From assembly GCF_019510245.1 (NCBI RefSeq), contig NZ_JAEKKT010000135.1, positions 22,671 through 86,670 of the forward strand: a stretch of 64,000 bases of DNA. Reading direction: 5' to 3'. A program made the position numbers and the translations under genes. Origin of the DNA: Streptomyces sp. (GTDB lineage: Bacteria; Actinomycetota; Actinomycetes; Streptomycetales; Streptomycetaceae). Shown one piece after another: positions 1 to 9,500 of this stretch (positions within the stretch are counted from its first letter, which is position 1; each line of letters begins with the position of its first letter). The notes beneath the pieces were generated by a model. The model saw only the letters and a list, made by a program, of their open reading frames with translations. It ran no database searches and was not told the origin of the DNA.

Positions 1-1163
1 TGCTCACGGGCGTGGCGCGGGCGACCGCGATGGAGGGCAGCAGGCACCTGTCCCAGCTGGTCGGCTCGCCGGTGCACCTCAAGTGCGAGAACCTCCAGCG
101 GACCGGTTCCTTCAAGCTGCGCGGCGCCTACGTCCGGATCGCCGGGCTGCTGCCCGAGGAGCGCGCCGCCGGGGTCGTCGCGGCGAGCGCCGGGAACCAC
201 GCGCAGGGCGTGGCGCTGGCCTCGTCGCTGCTCGGCGTGCACTCGACGGTGTTCATGCCCAACGGTGCCCCGCTGCCCAAGATCAGCGCGACCCGGGAGT
301 ACGGCGCCGAGGTGCGGCTGCACGGCCAGGTGGTCGACGAGACGCTGGCCGCCGCCCAGGAGTACGCGGCCGAGACCGGCGCGGTGTTCATCCACCCCTT
401 CGACCACCCGGACATCATCGCCGGTCAGGGCACGGTGGGGCTGGAGATCCTGGACCAGTGCCCCGAGGTCGGCACGATCGTCGTCGGGATCGGCGGCGGC
501 GGGCTCGCGGCCGGGATCGCGGTCGCGGTGAAGGCGGTCAGGCCGGACGTGCGGATCGTCGGCGTCCAGGCGGCGGGCGCGGCCGCGTATCCGCCCTCGC
601 TGGCGGCCGGGCACCCGGTCACGGTGGCGAACCCGGCGACGATGGCCGACGGCATCAGGGTCGGACGGCCCGGTGACGTGCCGTTCGCGCTCGTCCAGGA
701 GCTGGTCGACGAGGTCCGCACGGTCAGCGAGGACCAGCTGTCCGCCGCGCTGCTGCTCTGCCTGGAGCGGGCCAAGATGGTCGTGGAACCGGCCGGGGCC
801 AGCCCGGTCGCGGCGCTGCTGGGCGAGCCCGGAGCCTTCGCCGGGCCGGTCGTCGCCGTGCTGTCCGGCGGCAACGTCGACCCGGTGCTGCTGCAGCGGG
901 TGCTGCGGCACGGCATGGCCGCGCAGGGCCGCTACCTGGCGGTACGGCTGCGGCTGACCGACCGGCCGGGCGCGCTCGCCACCCTGCTCGCGGTGCTGTC
1001 GGGGGTCGACGCGAACGTCCTCGACGTGAGCCACGTCCGCACCGACCCCCGCCTCGGGCTCGCGGAGGCGGAGGTCGAGCTCCACCTGGAGACCAAGGGC
1101 CCCGCCCACTGCACGGAGGTCGGCCACTCGCTGCGCGAGGCCGGTTATACGGTCATCGACTGA
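1..1163 (+). CDS. ilvA: Threonine ammonia-lyase with C-terminal ACT domain (5' end cut by window)
   Basis: PLP enzyme that deaminates L-threonine to 2-oxobutyrate, the entry step to isoleucine. The frame is already open at base 3 (L-T-G-V-A-R), so the true start lies upstream and the GTG at 12 is internal. The PLP lysine lies in GSFKLRGAY and GIGGGGLAAG is the phosphate-binding glycine loop. From about GRYLAVRLRLTDRPG onward there is one ACT domain, shorter than the twin ACT region of E. coli IlvA, which matches the roughly 400-residue actinobacterial form. Feedback control by an amino acid at the ACT domain is expected from the family but is not shown here. A catabolic role cannot be excluded. 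Confidence 0.93.
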   Translation, partial: LTGVARATAMEGSRHLSQLVGSPVHLKCENLQRTGSFKLRGAYVRIAGLLPEERAAGVVAASAGNHAQGVALASSLLGVHSTVFMPNGAPLPKISATREYGAEVRLHGQVVDETLAAAQEYAAETGAVFIHPFDHPDIIAGQGTVGLEILDQCPEVGTIVVGIGGGGLAAGIAVAVKAVRPDVRIVGVQAAGAAAYPPSLAAGHPVTVANPATMADGIRVGRPGDVPFALVQELVDEVRTVSEDQLSAALLLCLERAKMVVEPAGASPVAALLGEPGAFAGPVVAVLSGGNVDPVLLQRVLRHGMAAQGRYLAVRLRLTDRPGALATLLAVLSGVDANVLDVSHVRTDPRLGLAEAEVELHLETKGPAHCTEVGHSLREAGYTVID

Positions 1164-1380
1164 GGGCTGCGGCCGCTCGGGGCGGGGAAAGCCCAGTTCA
1201 CCGCCTGTTCCTCACTCGTTCGGGGAAATCCGTCGACGAACGCGATACATCGCGTTATGGTGTGTCGCGTGGCCACCGCTGCTGCCCCTGCCCGCCGTCG
1301 CGCCGGTGGAAAACCATAGGCGGACCGACGGCTGCATACCTAGCCTTTTGCGCACCATCCCCGACGACGTGGAGACCCAC

Positions 1381-2394
1381 ATGCCAGGCGCCATCTATGC
1401 CGAAGGTCTGGTCAAGACCTTCGGCGACGTAAGGGCTTTGGACGGCGTCGACCTGGACGTCCCCGAAGGCACGGTCCTCGGACTGCTCGGGCCGAACGGC
1501 GCGGGCAAGACGACCGCCGTCCGCTGCCTGACGACCCTGCTCCGCCCCGACAGCGGCAAGGCTGTCGTCGCAGGCATAGACGTACTCAAGCAGCCGGACG
1601 CCGTACGCCGCTCCATCGGCCTGTCCGGACAGTTCGCGGCGGTCGACGAATACCTCACCGGCCGCGAGAACCTCCAGATGGTCGGCCAGCTCTACCAGAT
1701 GCGGGCCAGGCAGGCCAAGGACCGCGCCGTCGAGCTGCTGGAGCAGTTCAACCTCACCGAGGCCGCCGACCGCCCCGCCAAGACCTACTCCGGCGGCATG
1801 CGCCGCCGCCTCGACCTCGCCGCCGCCCTCGTCGTCTCCCCGCCGGTGATGTTCATGGACGAGCCGACCACCGGCCTCGACCCGCGCAACCGCCAGCAGC
1901 TGTGGGAGGTCATCAAGCAACTGGTCTCCGGCGGCACGACCCTGCTGCTCACCACCCAGTACCTGGAGGAGGCCGACCACCTCGCCCATGACATCGCGGT
2001 CGTCGACCACGGCAAGGTCATCGCCCAGGGCACCTCCGACGAGCTCAAGGCCCGCACCGGCGGCGAGCGCGTCGAGGTCGTGGTGCACGAGCGCGAGCAC
2101 ATCCGGACCGCCGCGGAGGTGCTTGCCGGGTTCGGCAAGGGCGACACCACCGTCGAGGAGCACACCCGCAAGCTCACCGTCCCCGTCACCGGCGGCGCCA
2201 AGCTGCTCGCCGAGGTCATCCGCGAGCTGGACTCCCGGGGCATCGAGATCGACGACATCGCCCTGCGCCGCCCCACCCTCGACGACGTCTTCCTGTCCCT
2301 GACCGGACACGTCGCCGAGGAGAAGCCCGAGGGCAGCGGCGAGCAGAGCAAGAAGAACACCCGCAAGGACAGCCGCAAGGAGGCCGTGAAGTGA
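1381..2394 (+). CDS. DrrA-type ABC exporter, ATP-binding subunit
   Basis: Cytoplasmic ATPase (337 aa) of a drug-resistance type ABC exporter, working with the permease that overlaps its 3' end. Walker A is GPNGAGKTT (residues 37-45), the signature is YSGGMRRRL, Walker B runs into FMDEPTTGLD, and a DrrA-type C-terminal extension ends in a Lys/Arg/Glu-rich tail. The ATG at 1381 is chosen because GGAG lies just upstream; the open frame reaches back to 1306 without a better site. The substrate is unknown; the family includes daunorubicin and other antibiotic self-resistance pumps. No biosynthetic genes lie beside it, so a housekeeping or xenobiotic efflux role is as likely. Confidence 0.93.
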   Translation: MPGAIYAEGLVKTFGDVRALDGVDLDVPEGTVLGLLGPNGAGKTTAVRCLTTLLRPDSGKAVVAGIDVLKQPDAVRRSIGLSGQFAAVDEYLTGRENLQMVGQLYQMRARQAKDRAVELLEQFNLTEAADRPAKTYSGGMRRRLDLAAALVVSPPVMFMDEPTTGLDPRNRQQLWEVIKQLVSGGTTLLLTTQYLEEADHLAHDIAVVDHGKVIAQGTSDELKARTGGERVEVVVHEREHIRTAAEVLAGFGKGDTTVEEHTRKLTVPVTGGAKLLAEVIRELDSRGIEIDDIALRRPTLDDVFLSLTGHVAEEKPEGSGEQSKKNTRKDSRKEAVK

Positions 2395-3245
2395 GTGCCG
2401 TCAGCGACACCGCACGGGTGCCGGCCGCCTCCGGCAACGCCCTGACCCAGTCGTTCCGCGACTCGATGGTGGTGGCGAGGAGAAACCTGATCCGGATGTC
2501 CCGGATTCCCGAGATGCTGATCTTCGGGCTGATCCAGCCCATCATGTTCGTGGTGCTGTTCACCTATGTGTTCGGTGGCTCGATCCAGGTCGGCGGCTCC
2601 AGTTCCACCCAGGCCTATCGCGAGTTCCTGATGGCCGGCATCTTCGCCCAGACCGTCACGTTCGCCACGGCGGGCGCCGGTGCGGGCATCGCCGACGACA
2701 TGCACAAGGGCCTCATCGACCGCTTCCGTTCCCTGCCCATGGCGCGCGGCGCGGTCCTGACCGGGCGCACCCTCGCCGACCTGGTGCAGACGGCGCTCAC
2801 CCTCGTCGTCCTGGCGGTCGTCGCCCTGATCGTCGGCTGGCGGACCCACGAGAACCTCGGCAAGGTGCTCGCCGGATTCGGCCTGCTGCTCCTGCTCGGG
2901 TACGCGTTCTCCTGGATCGGCGCGCTCATCGGCCTGTCCGTGCGCACCCCCGAAGCGGCGACCTCGGGCGGCCTGATCTGGCTGTTCCCGCTGACCTTCA
3001 TCTCGAACGCTTTCGTCGACGCGAACAAGATGCCGGCCTTCCTGCGCCACATCGCCGAGTGGAACCCGTTCAGCGCCACCGTGCAGGCGAGCCGCGAGCT
3101 GTTCGGCAACCTCCCCCCGGGCTTCCAGGCGTCCGACGCGTGGCCCATGCAGCACCCGGTCGTGGCCTCGCTGATCTGGTCGGTCCTGATCATCGCGCTG
3201 TTCCGGACGCTGGCGGTCCGCAAGTACCGGCGTGCCGCCGGCTGA
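2391..3245 (+). CDS. DrrB-type ABC-2 exporter permease
   Basis: Integral membrane partner (284 aa) of the preceding ATPase. Its GTG overlaps the upstream stop by four bases (GTGA), so the pair is translationally coupled. Six hydrophobic segments are visible, the first around LIFGLIQPIMFVVLFTYVFG, and the ABC-2 C-terminal block includes SGGLIWLFPLTFISNAFV. This is the usual length and topology for DrrB. A strong hairpin terminator follows within 60 bases, so the operon ends here. The substrate is not predictable from sequence. Confidence 0.92.
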   Translation: MSAVSDTARVPAASGNALTQSFRDSMVVARRNLIRMSRIPEMLIFGLIQPIMFVVLFTYVFGGSIQVGGSSSTQAYREFLMAGIFAQTVTFATAGAGAGIADDMHKGLIDRFRSLPMARGAVLTGRTLADLVQTALTLVVLAVVALIVGWRTHENLGKVLAGFGLLLLLGYAFSWIGALIGLSVRTPEAATSGGLIWLFPLTFISNAFVDANKMPAFLRHIAEWNPFSATVQASRELFGNLPPGFQASDAWPMQHPVVASLIWSVLIIALFRTLAVRKYRRAAG

Positions 3246-3272
3246 TCGCGCCTCCCGCGGAAAGGCACGAAC

Positions 3273-3298
3273 AAGCCCCCACTGAGAGGTGGGGGCTT
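3273..3298 (+). terminator. Rho-independent terminator after the ABC exporter operon
   Basis: Perfect 10-bp stem AAGCCCCCAC / GTGGGGGCTT with a six-base loop, 28 bases after the permease stop. The T-tract is short, as is common in Streptomyces. It also lies downstream of the convergent gene at 3336-3746 and may serve both strands. Confidence 0.8.
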
Positions 3299-3335
3299 CG
3301 TCGGTGCGCTCCCGGTGCGTGGGGGCTGCTGTCTG

Positions 3336-3746
3336 CTACCTGTTGTCTGCGTTCCGCCGCTTGGTGGTCTTCTCTCTTGGCTGATGGATGAGATCCGTGT
3401 CACCGTGCACGACTGCATTCGCTCCCTCCAGCATCCCGCGCCACGACTCCAGTCGGCCTCTTTCGGCCTCGCTCAGCTCTCGCCCCTCCCGCCTGCGCGC
3501 TTCCAGGCGGAGCATCGTGACCGGGTACTTCCACCGGTGCTCCTCCTTGACCTCCCACGGGATCAGGTCGTCGTTGCGCACGATCCGCCGTTCGAGCCCA
3601 CGGCGCCGCCGGAAGTTCCCCCACATCGAGGGCACGGTGTCGATTCCGTACTTGCGTCTGTACTCGTCGATCATCCACTGGTACGTCCGCCCCTCCTCGA
3701 ACCAGCGGATGACCTCCTGCTCGTTCTGGATCTTTCTGGCTGCCAC
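3336..3746 (-). CDS. Actinophage repressor/immunity-like small basic protein
   Basis: 136-residue, charged, soluble protein beginning VAARKIQNEQEVIRWFEEG. GTG at 3746 is preferred because GGGGA sits six bases upstream; the frame is open to 3830 without a better ribosome site. The block IRWFEEGRTYQWMIDEYRRK followed by VPSMWGNFRRRRGL looks like a DNA-binding helix pair with a very basic patch. From memory, proteins of this type occur in Streptomyces phages, where some are annotated as immunity repressors, and as solitary chromosomal copies; I could not run a search. Compared with remembered relatives, a stretch before the C-terminal DLIHQP motif seems missing. It is transcribed divergently from the next gene over a 67-bp gap. 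Confidence 0.6.
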   Translation of the reverse strand: MAARKIQNEQEVIRWFEEGRTYQWMIDEYRRKYGIDTVPSMWGNFRRRRGLERRIVRNDDLIPWEVKEEHRWKYPVTMLRLEARRREGRELSEAERGRLESWRGMLEGANAVVHGDTDLIHQPREKTTKRRNADNR

Positions 3747-3760
3747 GTGATTCCCCGCCA

Positions 3761-3781
3761 TTGATGATCTTGATCGTTGAT
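3761..3781. promoter_or_regulatory. TTGAT repeat cluster in the divergent regulator promoter
   Basis: Three direct copies of TTGAT (3761-3765, 3770-3774, 3777-3781) lie in the short AT-richer gap between the divergent genes at 3336-3746 and 3814-4092. They are placed where a repressor could control both start sites. Function is inferred from position only. Confidence 0.35.
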
Positions 3782-3813
3782 TACACTTCCACGACGCACA
3801 GCTTGGGGGCCCG

Positions 3814-4092
3814 ATGAAGATCCAGGTCATCGCCTGCGACAGGGACCGCGAAGTCCCCGCTCGGACCTATGAAATCACCGTGAGTGACGGCAGGACGGTC
3901 AAGGCGGACCTCTGCGCCAGGCACGCGGAACCGATCGAGGCGCTGATCCGGGAGCTGGCCGGCGAACAGCCTGCCGAGGAGGCGCCTGCGAAGGCGCCGG
4001 CCAGGAAGAGCTCGTCGCGCAGACGCCCGGTCATCACCACGCTCGAGGAGATCGAGGCCCAGAAGAAACGGGGTGGAGGGCAGTCTGGGTGA
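3814..4092 (+). CDS. Small Lsr2-dimerisation-like protein, phage-type
   Basis: 92-residue protein preceded by GGGGG six bases before the ATG. The N-terminal half (DREVPARTYEITVSDGRTVK then ADLCARHAEPIEALI) has the strand-strand-helix pattern of the Lsr2 dimerisation domain as seen in small actinophage proteins. The middle is Ala/Pro/Lys-rich and the C-terminus is basic (SSRRRPV, QKKRGG). The Lsr2 AT-hook motif is not obvious, so it may be a dimeric co-regulator rather than a full xenogeneic silencer. It is divergent from the repressor-like gene, suggesting a two-gene regulatory module. The assignment is tentative. Confidence 0.55.
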   Translation: MKIQVIACDRDREVPARTYEITVSDGRTVKADLCARHAEPIEALIRELAGEQPAEEAPAKAPARKSSSRRRPVITTLEEIEAQKKRGGGQSG

Positions 4093-4219
4093 CTGACACC
4101 GTTCGCGACGTGTCCAAGTAGCACAGCCGAGGTGCGGTGTGGAACGTGAGCGTGCCGTGCGGCTCCGGCGCGGTGGTACCCCGGCGTCAGGCGGACGCCG
4201 GGGCGGGTGTCTGTGCGGG

Positions 4220-4717
4220 TCAGCCCGAGTAGGGCTCGGCCTTCAGGATCTTCACCGAGGCCTTCTTGCCGTTCGGGAGCTCGTACTCCGCATCCTCGCC
4301 CACCTTGTGGCCGATCACTCCGGTGCCCAGGGGGGACTGCGGGGAGTAGGTCTCGACGTCGGCGCTGGCGTACTCGCGGGACGCCAGGAGGAAGGTCATG
4401 GTGTCGTCCTCGTCGCCGTCGAAGGCGATGGTCACCACCATGCCGGGCGCGACGGCGCCGTCCGCGGACGCCGGGGCCTCGCCGACCTTGGCGTTCTCCA
4501 GAAGCTGGGTCAGCTGGCGCACACGGAGCTCCTGCTTGCCCTGCTCCTCCTTGGCCGCGTGGTACCCGCCGTTCTCGCGCAGGTCGCCCTCCTCGCGCGC
4601 GGCCGCGATCTTGGCGGCGATCTCCGTGCGCGCAGGACCAGACAGGTACTCCAGCTCGGCCCTGAGCTGGTTGTACGCCTCCTGGGTCAGCCAGGTGACG
4701 TTCTCGCTGGTCTGGGT
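4220..4717 (-). CDS. greA: Transcription elongation factor GreA
   Basis: 165-residue factor that enters the RNA polymerase secondary channel and stimulates cleavage of backtracked transcripts. The N-terminal coiled coil carries the tip motif GDLREN (residues 45-50) followed by GYHAAKEEQ; the C-terminal domain has SPLGTGVIG and ends YELPNGKKASVKIL. The GTG at 4717 is chosen because GAGGAG lies just upstream; an in-frame ATG at 4750 would add eleven atypical residues. Length fits the family. Confidence 0.95.
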   Translation of the reverse strand, partial: TQTSENVTWLTQEAYNQLRAELEYLSGPARTEIAAKIAAAREEGDLRENGGYHAAKEEQGKQELRVRQLTQLLENAKVGEAPASADGAVAPGMVVTIAFDGDEDDTMTFLLASREYASADVETYSPQSPLGTGVIGHKVGEDAEYELPNGKKASVKILKAEPYSG

Positions 4718-4888
4718 CACAGGTGCTCCTCGTCGGTACTGGGAATACAAAGCATCGCCCTACCCGGAAGCATGTTCCTTCATGGAAGGGCGAAACCACG
4801 AGCCTAACAATTCAACGGCAGAAGGGGGAGGACATAAGCCATCAGAATCACGTCAACGCAGGTCAGCGCCTACGTATTCCGGCTGATG

Positions 4889-5287
4889 TCAGTCGGCGTG
4901 GCAGCCGAGCAGCTCCGCCGTGGTGCCCCGGGCCGTCGTACGCAGCGTGACCACACGGTCGATCTCGGTCGCCGACCCGGTGAAGCGGAAGTCCGCCCGG
5001 CCCACCTCGGAGCCGTCCGCCGCCTGGGAGCGCAGTGTGCAGTAACCGGAGGTGCCGGAGTCCTTGTGGACCTCCAGATGCACCTCGACCGCGCTGTTGG
5101 AGGCGTCGAAGGTGATGACCTGGGCGCTGATCTTGTTCTGCACCACGTAGTGGTAGGCCCAGTAGCCGACCAGGACCAGCAGCAGGGCGCCCAGCAGCGC
5201 ACCGGCGACCCTGAGCTTGCGGTCGGCGCGCTCGTCCGAGGAGGTGCCGTAACGGCCCTCGGGCAGCCGCGTGCTCGCGGTACTCAT
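4889..5287 (-). CDS. DUF4307 single-pass membrane protein
   Basis: 132 residues. A basic N-terminal cytoplasmic segment (GTSSDERADRKLR) is followed by one membrane helix (VAGALLGALLLVLVGYWAYH, about 28-47) and an extracytoplasmic beta-rich domain with two cysteines (YCTL and LLGCHAD) that could form a disulfide. GGAGGA precedes the ATG. The family is conserved in actinobacteria between greA and mca, as here, and has no known function. It diverges from mca over a 105-bp gap. Confidence 0.8.
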   Translation of the reverse strand: MSTASTRLPEGRYGTSSDERADRKLRVAGALLGALLLVLVGYWAYHYVVQNKISAQVITFDASNSAVEVHLEVHKDSGTSGYCTLRSQAADGSEVGRADFRFTGSATEIDRVVTLRTTARGTTAELLGCHAD

Positions 5288-5392
5288 GATCGTCCTCCGG
5301 ACCCCGGAATTATTCGCCCTCCGATTCGGTCACTATAGAAGCCGCCGATTGCCCCTGAGCTACCGGGGCGCCGACTTACCAAGGATTGAGTC

Positions 5393-6274
5393 TTGACTGA
5401 CCAGCTGCGACTGATGGCCGTCCACGCCCACCCCGACGACGAGTCGAGCAAGGGCGCGGCGACCATGGCGAAGTACGTGTCCGAGGGGGTGGACGTGCTG
5501 GTCGTGACCTGCACGGGCGGGGAGCGCGGCTCCATCCTCAATCCCAAGCTGCAGGGCGACAAGTACATCGAGGAGCACATCCACGAGGTACGCAAGAAGG
5601 AGATGGACGAGGCCCGCGAGATCCTCGGCGTCAAGCAGGAGTGGCTCGGCTTCGTCGACTCGGGTCTGCCCGAGGGCGACCCGCTGCCGCCGCTGCCCGA
5701 GGGCTGCTTCGCCCTGGAGGACGTCGACAAGGCGGCCGGCGAGCTGGTGCGCAGCATCCGCGCGTTCCGCCCGCAGGTGATCACCACCTACGACGAGAAC
5801 GGCGGCTACCCGCACCCCGACCACATCATGACCCACAAGATCTCGATGGTGGCCTTCGAAGGCGCGGCCGACGCCGAGAAGTACCCCGAGGCCGAGTTCG
5901 GGCCGGTCTTCCAGCCGCAGAAGCTGTACTACAACCAGGGCTTCAACCGCCCGCGCACCGAGGCGCTGCACAACGCCATGCTGGAGCGCGGCCTGGAGTC
6001 GCCGTACGGGGACTGGCTGAAGCGGTGGAACGAGTTCGAGCGCACCGAGCGCACCCTGACCACGCACATCCCCTGCGCGGACTTCTTCGAGATCCGTGAC
6101 AAGGCGCTGATCGCGCACGCCACGCAGATCGACCCGGACGGCGGCTGGTTCAAGGTGCCCATGGAGGTCCAGAAGGAGGTCTGGCCGACCGAGGAGTACG
6201 AGCTGGCGAAGTCGCTCGTCGATACCTCCCTCCCCGAGGACGACCTCTTTGCGGGCATCCGCGACAATGCCTGA
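5393..6274 (+). CDS. mca: Mycothiol S-conjugate amidase
   Basis: Zinc amidase (293 aa) that cleaves mycothiol S-conjugates of electrophiles and antibiotics, releasing a mercapturic acid for export and recycling GlcN-Ins. The motif HAHPDDE near the N-terminus supplies zinc ligands His13 and Asp16, and GYPHPDH places the third ligand at about His144. The start is TTG with AAGGA upstream; translation from it gives the canonical N-terminus. Mycothiol is restricted to actinobacteria, which supports the host assignment. The small membrane protein that follows starts one base after the stop. Confidence 0.94.
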   Translation: MTDQLRLMAVHAHPDDESSKGAATMAKYVSEGVDVLVVTCTGGERGSILNPKLQGDKYIEEHIHEVRKKEMDEAREILGVKQEWLGFVDSGLPEGDPLPPLPEGCFALEDVDKAAGELVRSIRAFRPQVITTYDENGGYPHPDHIMTHKISMVAFEGAADAEKYPEAEFGPVFQPQKLYYNQGFNRPRTEALHNAMLERGLESPYGDWLKRWNEFERTERTLTTHIPCADFFEIRDKALIAHATQIDPDGGWFKVPMEVQKEVWPTEEYELAKSLVDTSLPEDDLFAGIRDNA

Positions 6275-6275
6275 C

Positions 6276-6500
6276 ATGAGCGCAAGCCTGGCACTGACGC
6301 ACCTCGTCCCCCTCGCCAAGGAGGTCGACGAGAACAAGGTCACCCCCGGAGTTCTCGGCTTCATCGTCTTCGCGGTGATGGCCCTGGCGGTCTGGGGCCT
6401 GATGAAGTCCATGAACAAGCACATGCAGAAGGTCGACTTCAAGGAGCCCGCCCAGTCCGGGGCGGACTCCAAGGCGCCGACGGCCGACCCCAAGGGCTGA
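6276..6500 (+). CDS. Small conserved single-pass membrane protein downstream of mca
   Basis: 74 residues: a short N-terminus, one membrane helix (VLGFIVFAVMALAVWGLMKS, about 27-46), and a charged tail (HMQKVDFKEP then Ala/Asp/Lys-rich). The ATG at 6276 begins immediately after the mca stop, so the genes are co-transcribed; an ATG at 6267 overlapping mca is a possible alternative. No catalytic residues are visible. Coupling to mca suggests, but does not prove, a link to thiol metabolism or membrane stress. Confidence 0.75.
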   Translation: MSASLALTHLVPLAKEVDENKVTPGVLGFIVFAVMALAVWGLMKSMNKHMQKVDFKEPAQSGADSKAPTADPKG

Positions 6501-6506
6501 CCGGCG

Positions 6507-9500
6507 TCACGTCCCGGCCGGCACCGGCACGCCCATCACCTCGCGGGCGTGCCGGCTGGGCACCATGCCCAGACGCCAGGCCTGCCAGCCCGCCTCCAGC
6601 TGCACCCCGCGCTCCAGGAGCAGGCCGTACGCCGCGACGTACTCGGCCAGCTTCCCGTCGCGCAGGGGGTGCTCGGCGCGGGCGAGCTGGGCCAGCTCCT
6701 CCTGGGCGACGGCGGTGCCGACCTCCACCCCGCCGGGCGCGGCGTACGGGAGCAGGGTGCAGCGCAGGAAGCGGGCCCAGTCCTCGCCGCGCCGGTCGCC
6801 GTACGACGTGAACAGGGCGACCGCCTCGTCGCACAGGGCGAGGGCCTGCTGGGTGCGGGTGTTGCCGGCGTCGACGACGGCCAGCTCCAGGCAGGTCCAC
6901 GCCTCGCCGTGGACCACACCGATGCGCTGGAAGTCGGCGCGGGCGTCGACCAGCAGCTGGCGGGCGAATCCCGAGTTGCGCAGCGAGCCGGTCTGGGCCG
7001 CCCGCTGGTCGCGGGTCACCCGGGCCGAGTGGTGGCGGGCGCAGGCCAGGCCGTAGACGTCCCGCATCCGGGAGAACATCGTCCGCGAGCGCTCCAGTTC
7101 GCGGACCGCCTGGTCCAGGGTGCCGGTCTCCTCCAGGGCCAGGCCCAGGTAGTACACCGTCCAGGCCTCGCCGCGCGCGTCCTCGTTCTCCCGGTGCCGG
7201 GCCGCCGCCGCCCGCAGTCCGTCGGCCGCCTCGGATGCTTCACCGGCCACCAGCCGGGCGCGCGCCAGCTGGGTCAGCGCCCAGGCCTCGCCACGGGCGT
7301 CACGGGTACGGCCGTAACGGTCCAGTGCGGCCCCGAGCTCCCGCTCCGCCCGCGCCACGTCGCCCATCCGCAGCGCCAGCTGGCCGAGCTGGAAATGCGC
7401 CCAGGCCTCGCCGTGCACCGAGCCGCCCTCCCGGTGCAGGACCAGCGAGCGGGTGAGCAGGTCGAGGGAGTCCGCCAGCCTCGCCCGGTCGCGCTGCACC
7501 GCCGCCAGCGCGTGCATCGTCCACGCCCGGTCGGTCGCCAGCTCGGGGGCCGCCTGCAGGTCGAGGGCCTCCTGGAGCTTGGCGGCGGCCTCGGTGAGGT
7601 TGCCCTGGTGGTGCAGGGTGATCCCGAGCGAGCACAGCGCGCGGGCCGCACCGGCGTCGTGATGCGCCTCCAGGTAGAGGTCGACGACGGAGGTGAGGGT
7701 GGTGCGGGCCTTGTCCAGCTCGCCCAGCTGGCGGGCCGCGATACCGGTACGCCACTGCACCGACCGCACCAGCAGACCCTGGTCGACGGCTTGGGCGAGC
7801 TCGCTGATCTCACCGAGCCGGTAGAGGTCGCCGCGCAGCAGGCAGTAGTCGCACAGCGCGCCCAGCAGGTTCTGCACGGCCGCCTGGTCGACGCCCTCGG
7901 CGTGCCGCAGCGCCGCCGTGATGAAGCTCGACTCGTCGTCCAGCCAGCGCAGCGCCTCGTCGAGCGAGGTGAAGCCGTGCGGGCTGAACCGGTCCGAGCG
8001 GGTCGACATGTTGCCGTCGACCAGCCGCAGCACGGAGTCGGCCAGCTCCGCGTAGTTCACGATCAGCCGCTCCTGCGCCGCCGTACGGTCGGCCGGGGTC
8101 TCCTCGTCGAGGAGACGGGCCTGGGCGAAGGAACGGACCAGGTCGTGCAGGCGGTAACGGCTGCCGCGGACGTGGTCGATCAGGCCGGCCCGGGTGAGCG
8201 CGACCAGATGGCGGGTGGCCTCCGCCTCGTCGGCGCCGAGCAGGGCGGCCGCGGCCGCCGCGCCCATCGAGGCCCGGCCCGCCAGCGCGAGCCTCCGCAG
8301 CAGCCGCCGCGCGGTCTCCGACTGGTCGGTGTAGCGCAGCCACAGCACGCGCTCCACCGGCCCGACCGGACCGTACGCGCTCAGGTCCGTGGCCAGTTGG
8401 AGCGGTGAACGCGAGCCCAGCGACGAACCGGCCACCCGCAGTGCCAGCGGCAGCCCGCCGCACAACTCCCGGATCCGGTCCGCGGACTGCGCGTCGTACG
8501 GCCCCGACGCGTCCTCGGCCACCGCGTCCAGCAACTCCTCCGCGCCGGCCGCGTCCAGCGCCGCCACCGGCAGCCGGTGCACCCAGGCCGGCAGGTCGGC
8601 GGGCAGGTCGAGCTGGTCCCGGGCGGTGACCAGGACCAGGCTGTCGGAACGCTCCGGCACCAGCGTGCGCACCTGCTCCGGATCCGAGGCGTCGTCCAGC
8701 ACGATCGTCACCGGGAGTCCCGTGAGGTGCTGGTGGTACAGCTCGCTCAGCCGCTTGACCTGCTGGTCGGCGGAGGAACGCTCCCGGAACAGCAGCTGTT
8801 CGCGCGGTGCGCCCAGCCGGTTGAGCAGATGCAGCAGGGCGTCCCGGGTGGGCAGCGGCGGCTCCTCCCGGCTGGCGCCGCGCAGGTCCACGACGACCGC
8901 GCCCCGGAAGAGGTCCTTCAGCTCGTGGGTGGCCCGGACCGCGAGGGCGGTACGGCCGGAGCCGGGCTCGCCGTGCAGGACCACGACGGTCGGCCGGGTC
9001 TCCGTGGCCGCCCGGGCCGCCTGCGCCCACTGCCGGATCCGCGCCAGCTCCTGGTGCCGGCCGGCGAACGGGCCGTCCGCGTCGGGGAGCTGGCCGAACG
9101 ACTGCTGCAGCACCGTACGCCTGCGGGCCGCCGCGCTCTTGTCCGTGCCGCGCAGCCCCGGTCCCTGCTTCTTCGGTCCCGTGGAGGCGCTGAGCACCCG
9201 CTGCTGGTCGAGGAACGGCCGGATGCCCCGCACTTCCAAAGCGGTCAGCCACTGCAGCCGCAGCTGCTCGGGGCCGCCGGGCTGACCGGCCGCGCCGGCG
9301 TGGTGATGAGCGGCGGGCAGATGGGAGCCGGCGACCTTGACGACCGTGGCGGCCGCCCCGGCCACCCCGACGGCGACGCCCGCGCCGAGCGCCGTGGCCG
9401 CTCCGGTGCCCAGGGAGAGGTCGGCGACGGTGGCGGCGACCGCCGCGACGGCCGCGACCAGCAGGGGCGTTCCGGAACCCTCCTTCGCGTAGCGCCGGCC

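Noticed and set aside
1255..3155. Minus-strand open frames opposite the ABC exporter genes
   Set aside because: Shadows of the two exporter genes; no domain, no ribosome site.
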